Below, piece after piece: positions 36,190-43,799 of a stretch of 48,703 nucleotides of DNA. The stretch's first letter is position 1. The number at the start of each line of letters is the position of its first letter. The translations under genes were made by a program, and so were the position numbers. The stretch covers positions 1 to 48,703 of the forward strand of contig JBGPKK010000017.1 in the NCBI GenBank assembly GCA_041485905.1, in the 5' to 3' direction. This DNA is from JAHFUI01 sp041485905 (GTDB lineage: Bacteria; Acidobacteriota; Vicinamibacteria; Vicinamibacterales; CAVVIG01). The notes beneath the pieces are model-generated. The model did no database searches and was not told the DNA's origin. It worked only from the letters and a program-made list of their open reading frames with translations.

Positions 36190-36224
36190 AATCTGAACTC
36201 TACAATCTGCAATCTGAAATCGCT
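36190..36224. repeat. five heptamers of type AATCTGA between dapB and dapA
   Basis: Five in-phase 7-bp units (AATCTGA, ACTCTAC, AATCTGC and two more) fill the gap from just before the dapA start to the dapB stop codon (36223-36225). Single orientation, no strong hairpin. Confidence 0.8.
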
Positions 36225-36912
36225 AAACGCCCAGCACGTCCTTCATTGTGAACCAGCCGCGGCGGCCCTGGACCCACTTTGCCGCAGCGAGCGCCCCGCG
36301 CGCAAACGCCGTGCGGTCGCGGGCCGAGTGCGACAACACAATTGTCTCCGCGGGGCCGTCGAAGCCGACGGTATGCGTCCCTGGTATATGGCCGGCCCGA
36401 GTGGACGACACATCGATCGGCCGATCGAAACCTGCTTCTTCCATCGCGCGCTTAAGGAACAACGCGGTGCCGGATGGCGCATCCTTCTTCGCCGCGTGAT
36501 GCGCCTCGTGCAGGAACGCACCGAACTCGGTCTGTGCGGCGAATAACGCGCTCGCACGCGCCACGACGGCTTCGAACAGCACAACGCCCACGGAGAAATT
36601 CGGCGCCACGACAACGCCAATGCCGGCGTCGGCCACGGCGCGCCGCACCGCAGGCTCGTCGGTCTCCCAGCCGGTCGTGCCGATGACGATGTTGATCCCG
36701 TGACGCGCCAGCGCCGGCACATTCGTTTTCACCGCCCCGGGAAAAGTGAAATCGATCGCGACGTCGACGCCGCGCCAGCGCTCCTCTTCCGGACCGCCCG
36801 CATGCGCGGGCGATTGCGGATCGATGATGCCGGCGATCTCGTGGCCGTACTCCGGCGCCAGGTCGCCGACCAGACGTCCCATCCGACCGTGGCCGACTAA
36901 CAGGATGCGCAT
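36223..36912 (-). CDS. dapB: 4-hydroxy-tetrahydrodipicolinate reductase
   Basis: A 229-residue NAD(P)H-dependent reductase of the diaminopimelate pathway. The N-terminal nucleotide site is VGHGRMGRLV; substrate-binding signature EAHHAAKKDAPSGTA holds the catalytic His/Lys. It is shorter than E. coli DapB (273), like several thermophile and anaerobe versions. No clear ribosome site is seen; the gap to lysC (36913-36948) holds a degenerate 8-bp periodic stretch (CACAAAGG, AGACAAAG). Confidence 0.95.
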   Translation of the reverse strand: MRILLVGHGRMGRLVGDLAPEYGHEIAGIIDPQSPAHAGGPEEERWRGVDVAIDFTFPGAVKTNVPALARHGINIVIGTTGWETDEPAVRRAVADAGIGVVVAPNFSVGVVLFEAVVARASALFAAQTEFGAFLHEAHHAAKKDAPSGTALFLKRAMEEAGFDRPIDVSSTRAGHIPGTHTVGFDGPAETIVLSHSARDRTAFARGALAAAKWVQGRRGWFTMKDVLGV

Positions 36913-36948
36913 CGTGAAATCACAAAGGAGACAAAGAGACTCACAGAA

Positions 36949-38313
36949 TCAAAAGAACATATCGTGCAGGCGCGTCATCGCCTCGGCCACATCGGCGTCC
37001 CGCAGCACGAACGTGATGTTCCGGCGCGACGCCGCCTGCGACACCATCCGCAGTGGAATCGAGTCGAGCGCCGCAAGCGCGCGGCCGAACGCTTTGGGAT
37101 CGTCGTGGATATCTTCGCCGACTGTGCAGATGATTGCCATGTCCCGCTCGCAGGAGACGTCGGCAAAGCCCCGCAGGTTGTCGACGATGGCTTCGAGACG
37201 CCGCGTGTCGTCGACGGTCACCGACACGCTGACCTCTGAGGTCGTCACCACATCGACGGCAGTCTTGAATCGCTCGAACACTTCGAACAGCCGCCGCAGG
37301 AAGCCGTGCGCCATCAACATACGGCTCGACGTGATGTCGATGACCGTCACATCTCGCTTGCACGCGATCGCCGTCAGGTGGCCGTCGGTCGGCAGCGGAT
37401 TGGCCGTGATGAGCGTGCCGGGATTGTCGGGCCGGAGCGAGTTCAGGATGCGGACGGGGATGTTCTTCGACACCGCCGGAAGAATCGTGCTCGGATGCAG
37501 CACCTTCGCGCCGAAGTACGCCAACTCGGACGCCTCGGCAAACGACAACTGCGGCACGACGCGCGGCGCGGCCACGACCCGTGGATCGGCGGTGAGCATA
37601 CCGTCGACGTCTGTCCAGACTTGGATCTCGTCGACGTCAAGGCAGGCGCCGACGATGGACGCTGAATAGTCCGAACCGCCGCGACCAAGCGTCGTCGTGA
37701 CGCCCTCGGGTGTCGCGCCGATGAATCCGCCGAGGACCGCGACCTCGCCGCGTTCGGTCACCGGGGCAATCGTCCGTTGCGCGCGGGTGCAGGTCGCCGC
37801 CATGTCGGGCACCGCCGCCGTGTACTCGGCGTCGGTGACGATCACCTCGCGCGAATCGACCCACGCCGCAGGCACGCCGGATTCCGTGAGCGCGGCAGCC
37901 ACGAGGCGGCTGCTGGCGAGCTCCCCGGTGGCCGCGACCACGTCGAGCAGACGGGGCGAGACCTCGTGCAGCGCCGCGAGGGCGCGGAGCATGTCGCCAA
38001 GCTCGGTGAATTCCGCGCGCAGATCGCGCGTGACCGCCGCGAGACGCGCGCCGGTCGTCACGCCGGCCGCCACCGCGACGTGGCGCTCGACGAGATCGTT
38101 GAGCCGACTCGTCGCGTGATCGCGATCGCCGTTTTCGATCAGCCGCGCCACGTCGAGCAAGGCGTCGGTTACCTTCGATAACGCGGACACGACAACAATA
38201 GGTGGCTTGGCGTCTGACTGGCGGCCGATCTGCCGCCGCACGATGGCGGCCAGTCGGCCAATCGCGTCAGCATCCGCGACCGACGTCCCGCCGAACTTCA
38301 TGACGACGCTCAT
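36949..38313 (-). CDS. lysC: aspartate kinase
   Basis: A 454-residue monofunctional aspartokinase that commits aspartate to lysine, threonine and methionine synthesis. KFGGTSVAD (6-14) binds ATP; FIGATPEGVTTTLGRGGSDYSA is the active-site region (shown in part by positions about 200-220). Two C-terminal ACT domains (from about 310) make feedback inhibition likely, as in the lysine-sensitive class. It is separated from asd by a 58-bp gap with a perfect hairpin. Confidence 0.96.
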   Translation of the reverse strand: MSVVMKFGGTSVADADAIGRLAAIVRRQIGRQSDAKPPIVVVSALSKVTDALLDVARLIENGDRDHATSRLNDLVERHVAVAAGVTTGARLAAVTRDLRAEFTELGDMLRALAALHEVSPRLLDVVAATGELASSRLVAAALTESGVPAAWVDSREVIVTDAEYTAAVPDMAATCTRAQRTIAPVTERGEVAVLGGFIGATPEGVTTTLGRGGSDYSASIVGACLDVDEIQVWTDVDGMLTADPRVVAAPRVVPQLSFAEASELAYFGAKVLHPSTILPAVSKNIPVRILNSLRPDNPGTLITANPLPTDGHLTAIACKRDVTVIDITSSRMLMAHGFLRRLFEVFERFKTAVDVVTTSEVSVSVTVDDTRRLEAIVDNLRGFADVSCERDMAIICTVGEDIHDDPKAFGRALAALDSIPLRMVSQAASRRNITFVLRDADVAEAMTRLHDMFF

Positions 38314-38336
38314 GCAGCCCCTCTGGCGTCGGGTGG

Positions 38337-38362
38337 GTCAGGTAGGGCCAGACCTACCTGAC
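38337..38362. repeat. 10-bp perfect hairpin between asd and lysC
   Basis: GTCAGGTAGG (38337-38346), loop GCCAGA and CCTACCTGAC (38353-38362) form an intercistronic hairpin inside the lysine operon, with no T-run. It may stabilise or process the mRNA. Confidence 0.9.
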
Positions 38363-38371
38363 GAGGAGCTC

Positions 38372-39418
38372 TCATAACAGCCCCTCGCGGTGCATCAGCT
38401 CGGCGTTGAGAATGGCCGCGCCCGCGGCGCCGCGAATCGTGTTGTGGCCAAGCGCGATGAATTTGTAATCGAGGACCGGACACTGACGGAGACGCCCGAC
38501 GCTGACGGTCATTCCGCCGTCGCGATCGACATCGAGCGATGGCTGCGGCCTGTTCGCCTCGGTCAGATACACAATCGGGTGAGGCGGCGCCGACGGCAGT
38601 TGCAGCGCCTGCGGCCGCCCGGTGAACGTTCGCCAGGCATCGATGATCGCGTCGAGCGTCGGCTTCTGCTCGAGACCGACCGCGATCGATCCGGTGTGTC
38701 CATTGTGCACGGGCACGCGCGTCGTGGTTGCGCTGACCGTGACCGGGTGAAACGCCACCGAGCCGTTGCCCAGCGAGCCGAGGATCTTCTTCGTCTCCGT
38801 CTCGACCTTTTCCTCTTCGCCGCCCCCGATGTGCGGAATGACATTCGCCAGGATGTCCCAGGACGCCACGCCCGGATATCCCGCTCCTGAAATCGCCTGC
38901 ATCGTCGTGATCATCGTCGTCTTCAGACCAAACTGGCGAAGCGGGGCGAGCGCCATCGCCAGCACCACGACAGCGCAGTTGGGATTCGTCACGATGCGCC
39001 CCTTCCAACCGGACCGGGCGCCCTGCGCGTCGAGCAGCGCGAGATGGTCGGCGTTCACTTCGGGAATAAGGAGCGGAACGGTCGGCTCCATACGGTGATT
39101 CCGGGAATTGCTGACGATGATGTGGCCCGCCTGAGCGAACGCGGTCTCGATCTCTCCGGCCACGGACGAGTCGAGGCCGGAAAATATCAGCTTGGGCGCG
39201 CGCCCGGGCGTCGCTGCCTCGACGATGCGATTGGCGACCTCGTCTGGAAGCGGCTTCGACAGACGCCACGCCGCGGCGTCACGAAACGCTTTGCCCTCGG
39301 AGCGCTGGCTCGCTCCCACCCACTCGACATGAAACCAGGGGTGGCCTGCGAGCAACGCGATGAACTGCTGGCCGACCATACCGGTCGCGCCAAGAATACC
39401 GACTGGAATCGTAGGCAT
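38372..39418 (-). CDS. asd: aspartate-semialdehyde dehydrogenase
   Basis: A 348-residue NADP-dependent dehydrogenase. GILGATGMVGQQFI is the nucleotide loop and C148 (TNPNC) the catalytic cysteine. The phrases GHPWFHVEWVGASQRS and EGEEEKVETETKKILG-like GGGEEEKVETE look like the archaeal/fungal class rather than the E. coli type. It is the first structural gene of the lysine operon. The ribosome site is weak (GGA, 9 nt before the ATG), and it directly follows the T-run of the leader terminator. Confidence 0.95.
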   Translation of the reverse strand: MPTIPVGILGATGMVGQQFIALLAGHPWFHVEWVGASQRSEGKAFRDAAAWRLSKPLPDEVANRIVEAATPGRAPKLIFSGLDSSVAGEIETAFAQAGHIIVSNSRNHRMEPTVPLLIPEVNADHLALLDAQGARSGWKGRIVTNPNCAVVVLAMALAPLRQFGLKTTMITTMQAISGAGYPGVASWDILANVIPHIGGGEEEKVETETKKILGSLGNGSVAFHPVTVSATTTRVPVHNGHTGSIAVGLEQKPTLDAIIDAWRTFTGRPQALQLPSAPPHPIVYLTEANRPQPSLDVDRDGGMTVSVGRLRQCPVLDYKFIALGHNTIRGAAGAAILNAELMHREGLL

Positions 39419-39430
39419 TGACGCTGATCC

Positions 39431-39463
39431 AAAAAAAAAGCCGACGCGGAAAACCGTGTCGGC
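39431..39463 (-). terminator. leader terminator (attenuator segments 3:4) before asd
   Basis: On the - strand GCCGACACGG-TTTT-CCGCGTCGGC (10-bp stem with one A-C mismatch) is followed by nine Ts (39431-39439). It lies between the promoter and the asd start, 12 bp upstream of the ATG, so it can only act as a conditional terminator of the lysine operon. Confidence 0.85.
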
Positions 39464-39493
39464 GGACGTTCTGGCTCGATGGGTTCGCGGCGA

Positions 39494-39577
39494 TTAGCGC
39501 TCGAGCACAACTCCTCCAACACGGTGGACCCGCTTTTTTCGCTCGTCCCGCTTTCGCGTGTCGGAGATAAACAACAT
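39494..39577 (-). CDS. 27-residue leader peptide of the lysine operon
   Basis: ATG at 39577 lies 9 nt downstream of the TATACT -10 box, so the transcript is almost leaderless. The peptide has the basic core RKRDERKKR (8-16) with Lys codons 9, 14 and 15, and Arg codons 8, 10, 13, 16, 19 and 27; it ends with TAA at 39494. Its coding region carries attenuator segments 1 and 2. A ribosome waiting at the Lys codons would favour the 2:3 antiterminator. The peptide is unlikely to have a function of its own. Arg sensing is an alternative. Confidence 0.65.
   Translation of the reverse strand: MLFISDTRKRDERKKRVHRVGGVVLER
39514..39566 (-). promoter_or_regulatory. attenuator segments 1 and 2 (protector and antiterminator)
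   Basis: Segment 1 is CTCCGACACG (39557-39566). Segment 2 is CGTGTTGGAG (39514-39523), pairing with segment 1 over 10 bp with one G-U. Read as ACCGTGTTGG (39516-39525), segment 2 pairs with CCGACACGGT of the terminator arm (39453-39462), again 10 bp with one G-U. The 1:2, 2:3 and 3:4 stems are therefore mutually exclusive. The Lys codons lie between segments 1 and 2. Confidence 0.75.
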
Positions 39578-39613
39578 CGGCCAATGAGTATAGCATTATT
39601 TTTTGCCGATGTT
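39573..39613. promoter_or_regulatory. 9-bp inverted repeat spanning divergent promoters and both starts
   Basis: AACATCGGC (39573-39581) and GCCGATGTT (39605-39613) are perfect inverted copies flanking the -10 region. Each arm holds an ATG, that of the leader peptide (- strand) and that of the hydrolase (+ strand, 39609). It may be an operator for both directions. Confidence 0.6.
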
Positions 39614-39615
39614 GA
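39587..39615 (-). promoter_or_regulatory. promoter of the lysine operon
   Basis: TCAACA (39610-39615), 17 bp and TATACT (39587-39592) on the - strand make a good housekeeping promoter. Transcription should start near 39580. The -35 overlaps the start codon of the divergent hydrolase. Confidence 0.75.
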
Positions 39616-40721
39616 AACCCCTGTTCCATGCGTGGGAGCGGCGCCTCGCGTCGGTGTCCACCGATCGCGTCGTCCGCCCGTTCGAATGGGGTGTTGACTG
39701 GCTCGCCACGACTGACCACGTGACGTCCGGCAGCGAGCCCGAGATCCTCAGCCGATGGGTGGCGGAGGTGATGGCCGACACGGACAGGTTCTTCACGCCG
39801 CCTCCGACCAGCGACTATCACCTCGCGGAAGGAGCCGGTGGCGTCCGGCTGTTGACGTTCCCCAGCGCGTTCACCACGCCGCATCCCGAGAACAACACGG
39901 TGTACTGCCGGTACTTTCCGGCCCGTGAACGCAGGGCTAAAGCCCTGCGCCACACGGCATCGGAGCGCCACACGGCGTCGATGCGCCACACGGCATCAAC
40001 GCGCCCGCGCGCGGCGGTTCTCGTGCTGCCTCAGTGGAATTCGGGCCCCAGCGGCCATGTCGGCCTGTGCGAGGTCCTGGCCTGGGCCGGGTTGAGCGCG
40101 TTGCGCCTCGCCCTGCCGTATCACGATCAGCGCATGCCGCCCGACCTGCACCGCGCCGACTACATCGTCAGCTCCAACGTCGGGCGAACGGTGCAGGTGT
40201 GCCGTCAGGCGGTCCTCGACGCCCGGCGTGCCATTCAGTGGCTGGCCCGTGAAGGCTACGAACGGATCGGGATACTGGGGACCAGTCTCGGCTCGTGCCT
40301 TGCGCTGCTGACGACGGCGCACGAGCCGCTGATTCGCGCTGAGGCGCTCAATCACATCTCCCCGTACTTCGCCGATGTTGTGTGGCGCGGCCTCTCGACC
40401 CAGCACGTGCGCAAGGGCTTCGACGGCCGGATGGAGCTCGATCTCCTCCGCACGCTCTGGAAGCCCATCAGCCCGCGGTGGTATCTCGATCGCGTCCGTG
40501 ATCGCCAGACACTGCTCGTGTACGCGCGGTACGACCTGACGTTTCCGGTCGATCTATCGGAGGATCTGGTGCGCGAGTTCCGTGAGCTTCACGTGCCCCA
40601 CGAGGTGGTCGTCCTGCCGTGCGGCCATTACACCAGCGGGAAAGCGCCGTTCAAATTCGTCGACGCATGGGTGTTGACGCGGTTTCTTCGCAGAGCGCTT
40701 CTGAAGTCTGACGGGCGTTGA
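39609..40721 (+). CDS. alpha/beta hydrolase with a repeat-derived insertion
   Basis: A 370-residue alpha/beta hydrolase. The nucleophile elbow is GTSLGS (S226), with candidate acid D309 (YARYDLTFP) and H340 (LPCGHYTSG). It is probably an esterase or depolymerase-like enzyme; no signal peptide. Residues about 105-135 (RERRAKALRHTASER and further RHTAS copies) are encoded by a REP-like hairpin plus three 18-bp repeats and interrupt the strand leading to VLVLPQWNSG, so they look like an in-frame insertion. The last codons overlap a heptamer hairpin. ATG 39609 was preferred to TTG 39603. Confidence 0.82.
   Translation: MLKPLFHAWERRLASVSTDRVVRPFEWGVDWLATTDHVTSGSEPEILSRWVAEVMADTDRFFTPPPTSDYHLAEGAGGVRLLTFPSAFTTPHPENNTVYCRYFPARERRAKALRHTASERHTASMRHTASTRPRAAVLVLPQWNSGPSGHVGLCEVLAWAGLSALRLALPYHDQRMPPDLHRADYIVSSNVGRTVQVCRQAVLDARRAIQWLAREGYERIGILGTSLGSCLALLTTAHEPLIRAEALNHISPYFADVVWRGLSTQHVRKGFDGRMELDLLRTLWKPISPRWYLDRVRDRQTLLVYARYDLTFPVDLSEDLVREFRELHVPHEVVVLPCGHYTSGKAPFKFVDAWVLTRFLRRALLKSDGR
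39931..40005. repeat. REP-like hairpin with three 18-bp repeats inside a coding region
   Basis: GCAGGGC-TAAA-GCCCTGC (39931-39948) is followed by three 18-bp units beginning GCGCCACACGGC (39947-40000) and a partial GCGCC. The unit length is a multiple of three, so the frame is kept and RHTAS is repeated three times in the hydrolase. Confidence 0.92.
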
Positions 40722-40749
40722 GACTTCAGACTCGAGACTTGAGACTTAC
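40700..40749. repeat. heptamers GACTTGA and 10-bp hairpin across a stop codon
   Basis: Four 7-bp units of type GACTTGA occupy 40722-40749. TCTGAAGTCT (40700-40709, still coding) and AGACTTCAGA (40721-40730) form a perfect 10-bp inverted repeat around the hydrolase stop (40719-40721). The array touches the stop codon of the - strand gene at 40746. Confidence 0.9.
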
Positions 40750-40949
40750 AGGTATTTCAAGAGCCCGCGCAGCGCGTCGTACAGGAGCTGAGCGAGGTCG
40801 CGGACGAGCGGCGTGACTTCACCTTCGCTGACGGCGTTCGCCACGGTCACGGGGTTCGTGAGCAGCAGCCAAATGGTTGCGGCCGCCAGAACGGTGCTGA
40901 TGGCGGCGATCGCGCCGAACAGGCTGACGCTCACGTCTCGCAGCTTCAT
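40746..40949 (-). CDS. small single-span membrane protein
   Basis: A 67-residue protein with one membrane segment (about 8-30, LFGAIAAISTVLAAATIWLLL) and an acidic-amphipathic C-terminal helix (VRDLAQLLYDALRGLLKYL). I do not recognise a family. It is flanked on both sides by short-unit repeat arrays, and its start codon is at the edge of the octamer array. Coding potential looks reasonable, but expression is unproven. Confidence 0.55.
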   Translation of the reverse strand: MKLRDVSVSLFGAIAAISTVLAAATIWLLLTNPVTVANAVSEGEVTPLVRDLAQLLYDALRGLLKYL

Positions 40950-41069
40950 CTGGTCATTGGCTCATCTGGTCATTTGGTCATTTGATCATTGGGTCATTGG
41001 GTCATCTCGTCATCGATCAGGTCAATGGAACAATCAATGACCAGATGACGAGATGACCAAATGACCAGA
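40949..41069. repeat. inverted octamer arrays, 8 + 4 copies of TCTGGTCA
   Basis: Eight contiguous 8-bp units of consensus T(C/T)TGGTCA run 40949-41012. Four units of the complementary sense (TGACCAGA type) run 41038-41069. 40965-40980 pairs perfectly with 41054-41069 over 16 bp. The two arms can form a long hairpin between the small membrane gene and the M16 gene. Confidence 0.95.
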
Positions 41070-41074
41070 TGCTA

Positions 41075-42493
41075 TCAGAAGGTATCGGCGGACAGGATGA
41101 CGGGATCCCCGAGCCCGAGCCGCGGGAGATCGCCGGCGACCGCGTCGAGATCGCCGACCACGAGCGTCATGAGACGGTCAGGATGGAGATATGTGGCGGC
41201 GGCGCTCGTCACATCGGCGGTGGTGACCCGTTCAACATTGGGGACAAATTGCACGAAGTAATCGTCGGGCAGGTCGTACAACGCGATTTGCGTCGATGCG
41301 CGCCCGATCTGTTCAGCCGTTTCGAAGTTACGGGCGTAGCCCCGGGTCAGCGCGGCGACGCCGAGCGCGAGCTCCTCGCCGGAGGCGGGCCGCGGTCCGC
41401 GGATGGCGCCGATCTCGTCGAGTGATTCCTCGATGGCGCGACCGGTCGCCGCCGTCTGCACGCTGACCTGAAGCGAGAAGGGGCCCGGCATCCGCCGGAA
41501 GTCGAATGCCGTGCGGGCGCCGTAGGTGAACCCCTTGTCCTCGCGCAGATTCAGGTTGATGCGGCTGACGAACTGCCCACCGAGAATCATGTTTGCCGCG
41601 ACGAGGGCATAGTAGTCGGGCGTGCTTCGCGGGACGGCCACATGGCCGATGCGCAGCTCCGATTGCGGCGCGCCGGCGCGCGGGACGACATACAGGCGCG
41701 CGCGGTCGGCTGGAGTCGCGACGCCATTGGTCCGGCTCAAGCCGAACCCGACATCCGGCAGGTCGCCTGCGGCGTCATCAGCATCGGTCGCGCCTTCCCA
41801 GCCCGCAAACGTGTCGGCAGCCATCCGTTCGATTGTCGCGTGATCGCAATCGCCGACGGCCACGAGCGTGGCGGCGTCCGGTCGAATCGCCCTCGCGTGA
41901 AACGCCCGCACATCGTCGACCGTCAGCCCCGCCAGCGCGTGTTCGGTCCCCATCGGCGCGTGCCCGTACGGATGCGGTCCATACAGAAGCTTGATGAACG
42001 TCCGATCGGCGACGGCGCTCGGCACGTCGCGAAGCTGGGTCAGCCGGTGCAGGCGCAGTTGGCGCACGCGCTGGAAGTCGGCCTCGGTGAGATCGGGACG
42101 CGCGATCATGTCGGCCAGCAGGCGGAGACCGGGATCCGCAAAGCGGCCAAGCGTCGTCATCGTCGCGAGCGCGGCGTCCGCGCCGATGTCGGTGTCGAAC
42201 TGTGCCCCAATGCGCGCGATCGCCTCGTGCATCTCGATCGCCGTCCGGCCACCGCTGCCTTCATCCAGCATGTCTGCGGTCAGCGCGGCCAGACCTTCCT
42301 TCCCCGCGGGATCCATCGCGGATCCGCGGCGAATCAGCAGCACGAATGTCACGACGGGAACCGCGGCGTGACGGACGCTCCAGACACGCATGCCGCTCGG
42401 GAGAACCGACTTGACGATGGAGGGGAATCTGAACGGTCGCGCGGCACCGGGCTCGGGCAGCCGCGATCGGTTGACGGTATTTACGGCAGGCAC
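41075..42493 (-). CDS. M16-family subunit lacking the zinc motif
   Basis: A 472-residue M16 protein starting with GTG 1 bp after the catalytic partner's stop. The position of HxxEH is occupied by AALTADMLDEG, so it cannot bind zinc. It keeps the late glycine-rich and LRE(D)KG(F)TYGARTAF motif that completes the partner's active site. This matches the non-catalytic half of heterodimeric M16 proteases (like alpha-MPP or the YmxG pairs). No signal peptide is obvious. Confidence 0.9.
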   Translation of the reverse strand: MPAVNTVNRSRLPEPGAARPFRFPSIVKSVLPSGMRVWSVRHAAVPVVTFVLLIRRGSAMDPAGKEGLAALTADMLDEGSGGRTAIEMHEAIARIGAQFDTDIGADAALATMTTLGRFADPGLRLLADMIARPDLTEADFQRVRQLRLHRLTQLRDVPSAVADRTFIKLLYGPHPYGHAPMGTEHALAGLTVDDVRAFHARAIRPDAATLVAVGDCDHATIERMAADTFAGWEGATDADDAAGDLPDVGFGLSRTNGVATPADRARLYVVPRAGAPQSELRIGHVAVPRSTPDYYALVAANMILGGQFVSRINLNLREDKGFTYGARTAFDFRRMPGPFSLQVSVQTAATGRAIEESLDEIGAIRGPRPASGEELALGVAALTRGYARNFETAEQIGRASTQIALYDLPDDYFVQFVPNVERVTTADVTSAAATYLHPDRLMTLVVGDLDAVAGDLPRLGLGDPVILSADTF

Positions 42494-42494
42494 G

Positions 42495-43799
42495 TTACGA
42501 CACCACGGCCGGCGCCGAGTCGGGAACGCCGAGGCTCTGCCGTCCTTTAGGTACGATGCTCAGCGTCGCGCGCGGCGCGAGCTGCAGGTACTTTTGCACC
42601 GCGGCTTGGAGCGAAGCCGGCGTCACGGCCTGATAGCGCGCCAGATCGCGATCGAAATAGCCCGGATCGCCGACGAAGACGTTATAGGCATTGAGCTGAT
42701 CGGATTTTCCGCCGAACCCGCCGACCGTCTGCAGACGGAACACGAACTGCGTTTCCGCCTGCACTCGCCCCCGCTCCATCTCGTCGTCGCGCGGTCCGCC
42801 GGCGGCGAGCCGTTCGATTTCTTCCACGACGGCCGCCTCGATCTCGGCCAGCGCGTGACCGGGCGCGGCAGTCGCCGTAATCTGGAAGAACCCCGCGATC
42901 TCACGCGAGTTCTGAGAGGCCGACACGTCGGTGGCGATTCGTTCCTCGAACACGAGACGGCGATAGAGACGAGAGGTCTTGCCGTTAGCCAGCAGATCGG
43001 CGGCGAGGTCGAGATCGGCGTCCCCGGGGGCGAACATCGCGGGCGTCAGCCACGAGATGTAGAGCCGCGGCAGCTCGACGCGATCCTCGAGCATGAGCCT
43101 GGCGTCACGTGTGAGCGCCGCTTCGGCGACCACCGGTCCGGCGCGCGGTCCCGGCTCGATCTCGCCGAAGTACGCCCGAGCCAGGGCCAGCGTCGCTTCG
43201 GGATCAATGTCGCCGGCGATCGCCAGCGACGCGTTGGCCGGATGATAGTACCGACGAAAGAACGCCTGCACTTCGTCGAGTTGTACCGCGTTCAAGTCCG
43301 CGATCTCTCCAATGGTCGTCCAGTGATACGGATGTTCCGGAGGGAACAGCGCCGCGAGCATGGCCATCGACGCCAGCCCGTACGGCCGGTTCTCGTAGTT
43401 CTGCCGCCGTTCGTTCAGCACGACATCCCGCTGATTCGAGAATTTCGCCTGCGTCAGCGCCGGCAGCAGGTACCCCATGCGGTCCGATTCCATCCACAAG
43501 GCGAGCTCGAGCGCGTTGGCGGGGACCACTTCCCAGTAGTTCGTGCGATCGGCGTTGGTCGATCCGTTGAGCGCGGCGCCGGCAGCCTGCAGCGGCGTGA
43601 AGTAGCCGCGGTCGTGGTGCTGCGATCCCTCGAACATCAAGTGCTCGAACAGGTGCGCGAAGCCGGTGTGGCCGGGCCGCTCGTTCTTCGACCCGACGTG
43701 GTACCAGAGGTTCACCGCGACGATCGGACACGCGTGGTCTTCGTGAAGCAGCACGTCGAGACCGTTATCGAGCGTGTGTTTCTCGAACGGAAGATTCAA
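42495..43799 (-). CDS. M16-family zinc protease, catalytic subunit
   Basis: A 434-residue M16 protease with HLFEH at 49-53 and a downstream NERRQNYENRPYG segment supplying the third ligand. Together with the downstream subunit it should form a heterodimer. TTG 43799 is chosen: it overlaps the stop of the upstream lipoprotein gene (TTGA) and has AGGA 5 nt before it. An ATG at 43877 would overlap that gene by 82 bp. Neither start gives a signal peptide, unlike the fused paralog at 25016-27853. Confidence 0.88.
   Translation of the reverse strand: MNLPFEKHTLDNGLDVLLHEDHACPIVAVNLWYHVGSKNERPGHTGFAHLFEHLMFEGSQHHDRGYFTPLQAAGAALNGSTNADRTNYWEVVPANALELALWMESDRMGYLLPALTQAKFSNQRDVVLNERRQNYENRPYGLASMAMLAALFPPEHPYHWTTIGEIADLNAVQLDEVQAFFRRYYHPANASLAIAGDIDPEATLALARAYFGEIEPGPRAGPVVAEAALTRDARLMLEDRVELPRLYISWLTPAMFAPGDADLDLAADLLANGKTSRLYRRLVFEERIATDVSASQNSREIAGFFQITATAAPGHALAEIEAAVVEEIERLAAGGPRDDEMERGRVQAETQFVFRLQTVGGFGGKSDQLNAYNVFVGDPGYFDRDLARYQAVTPASLQAAVQKYLQLAPRATLSIVPKGRQSLGVPDSAPAVVS

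Noticed and set aside
39420..39600. lysine (L-box) riboswitch before asd
   Set aside because: The leader is too short for the five-helix L-box and shows none of its conserved loops; the leader ORF with alternative stems explains it better.
39279..39989. - strand frame containing VAQGFSPA
   Set aside because: This is the antisense reading of the hydrolase and of the REP-like stem; such peptides arise from the repeat, not from a gene.
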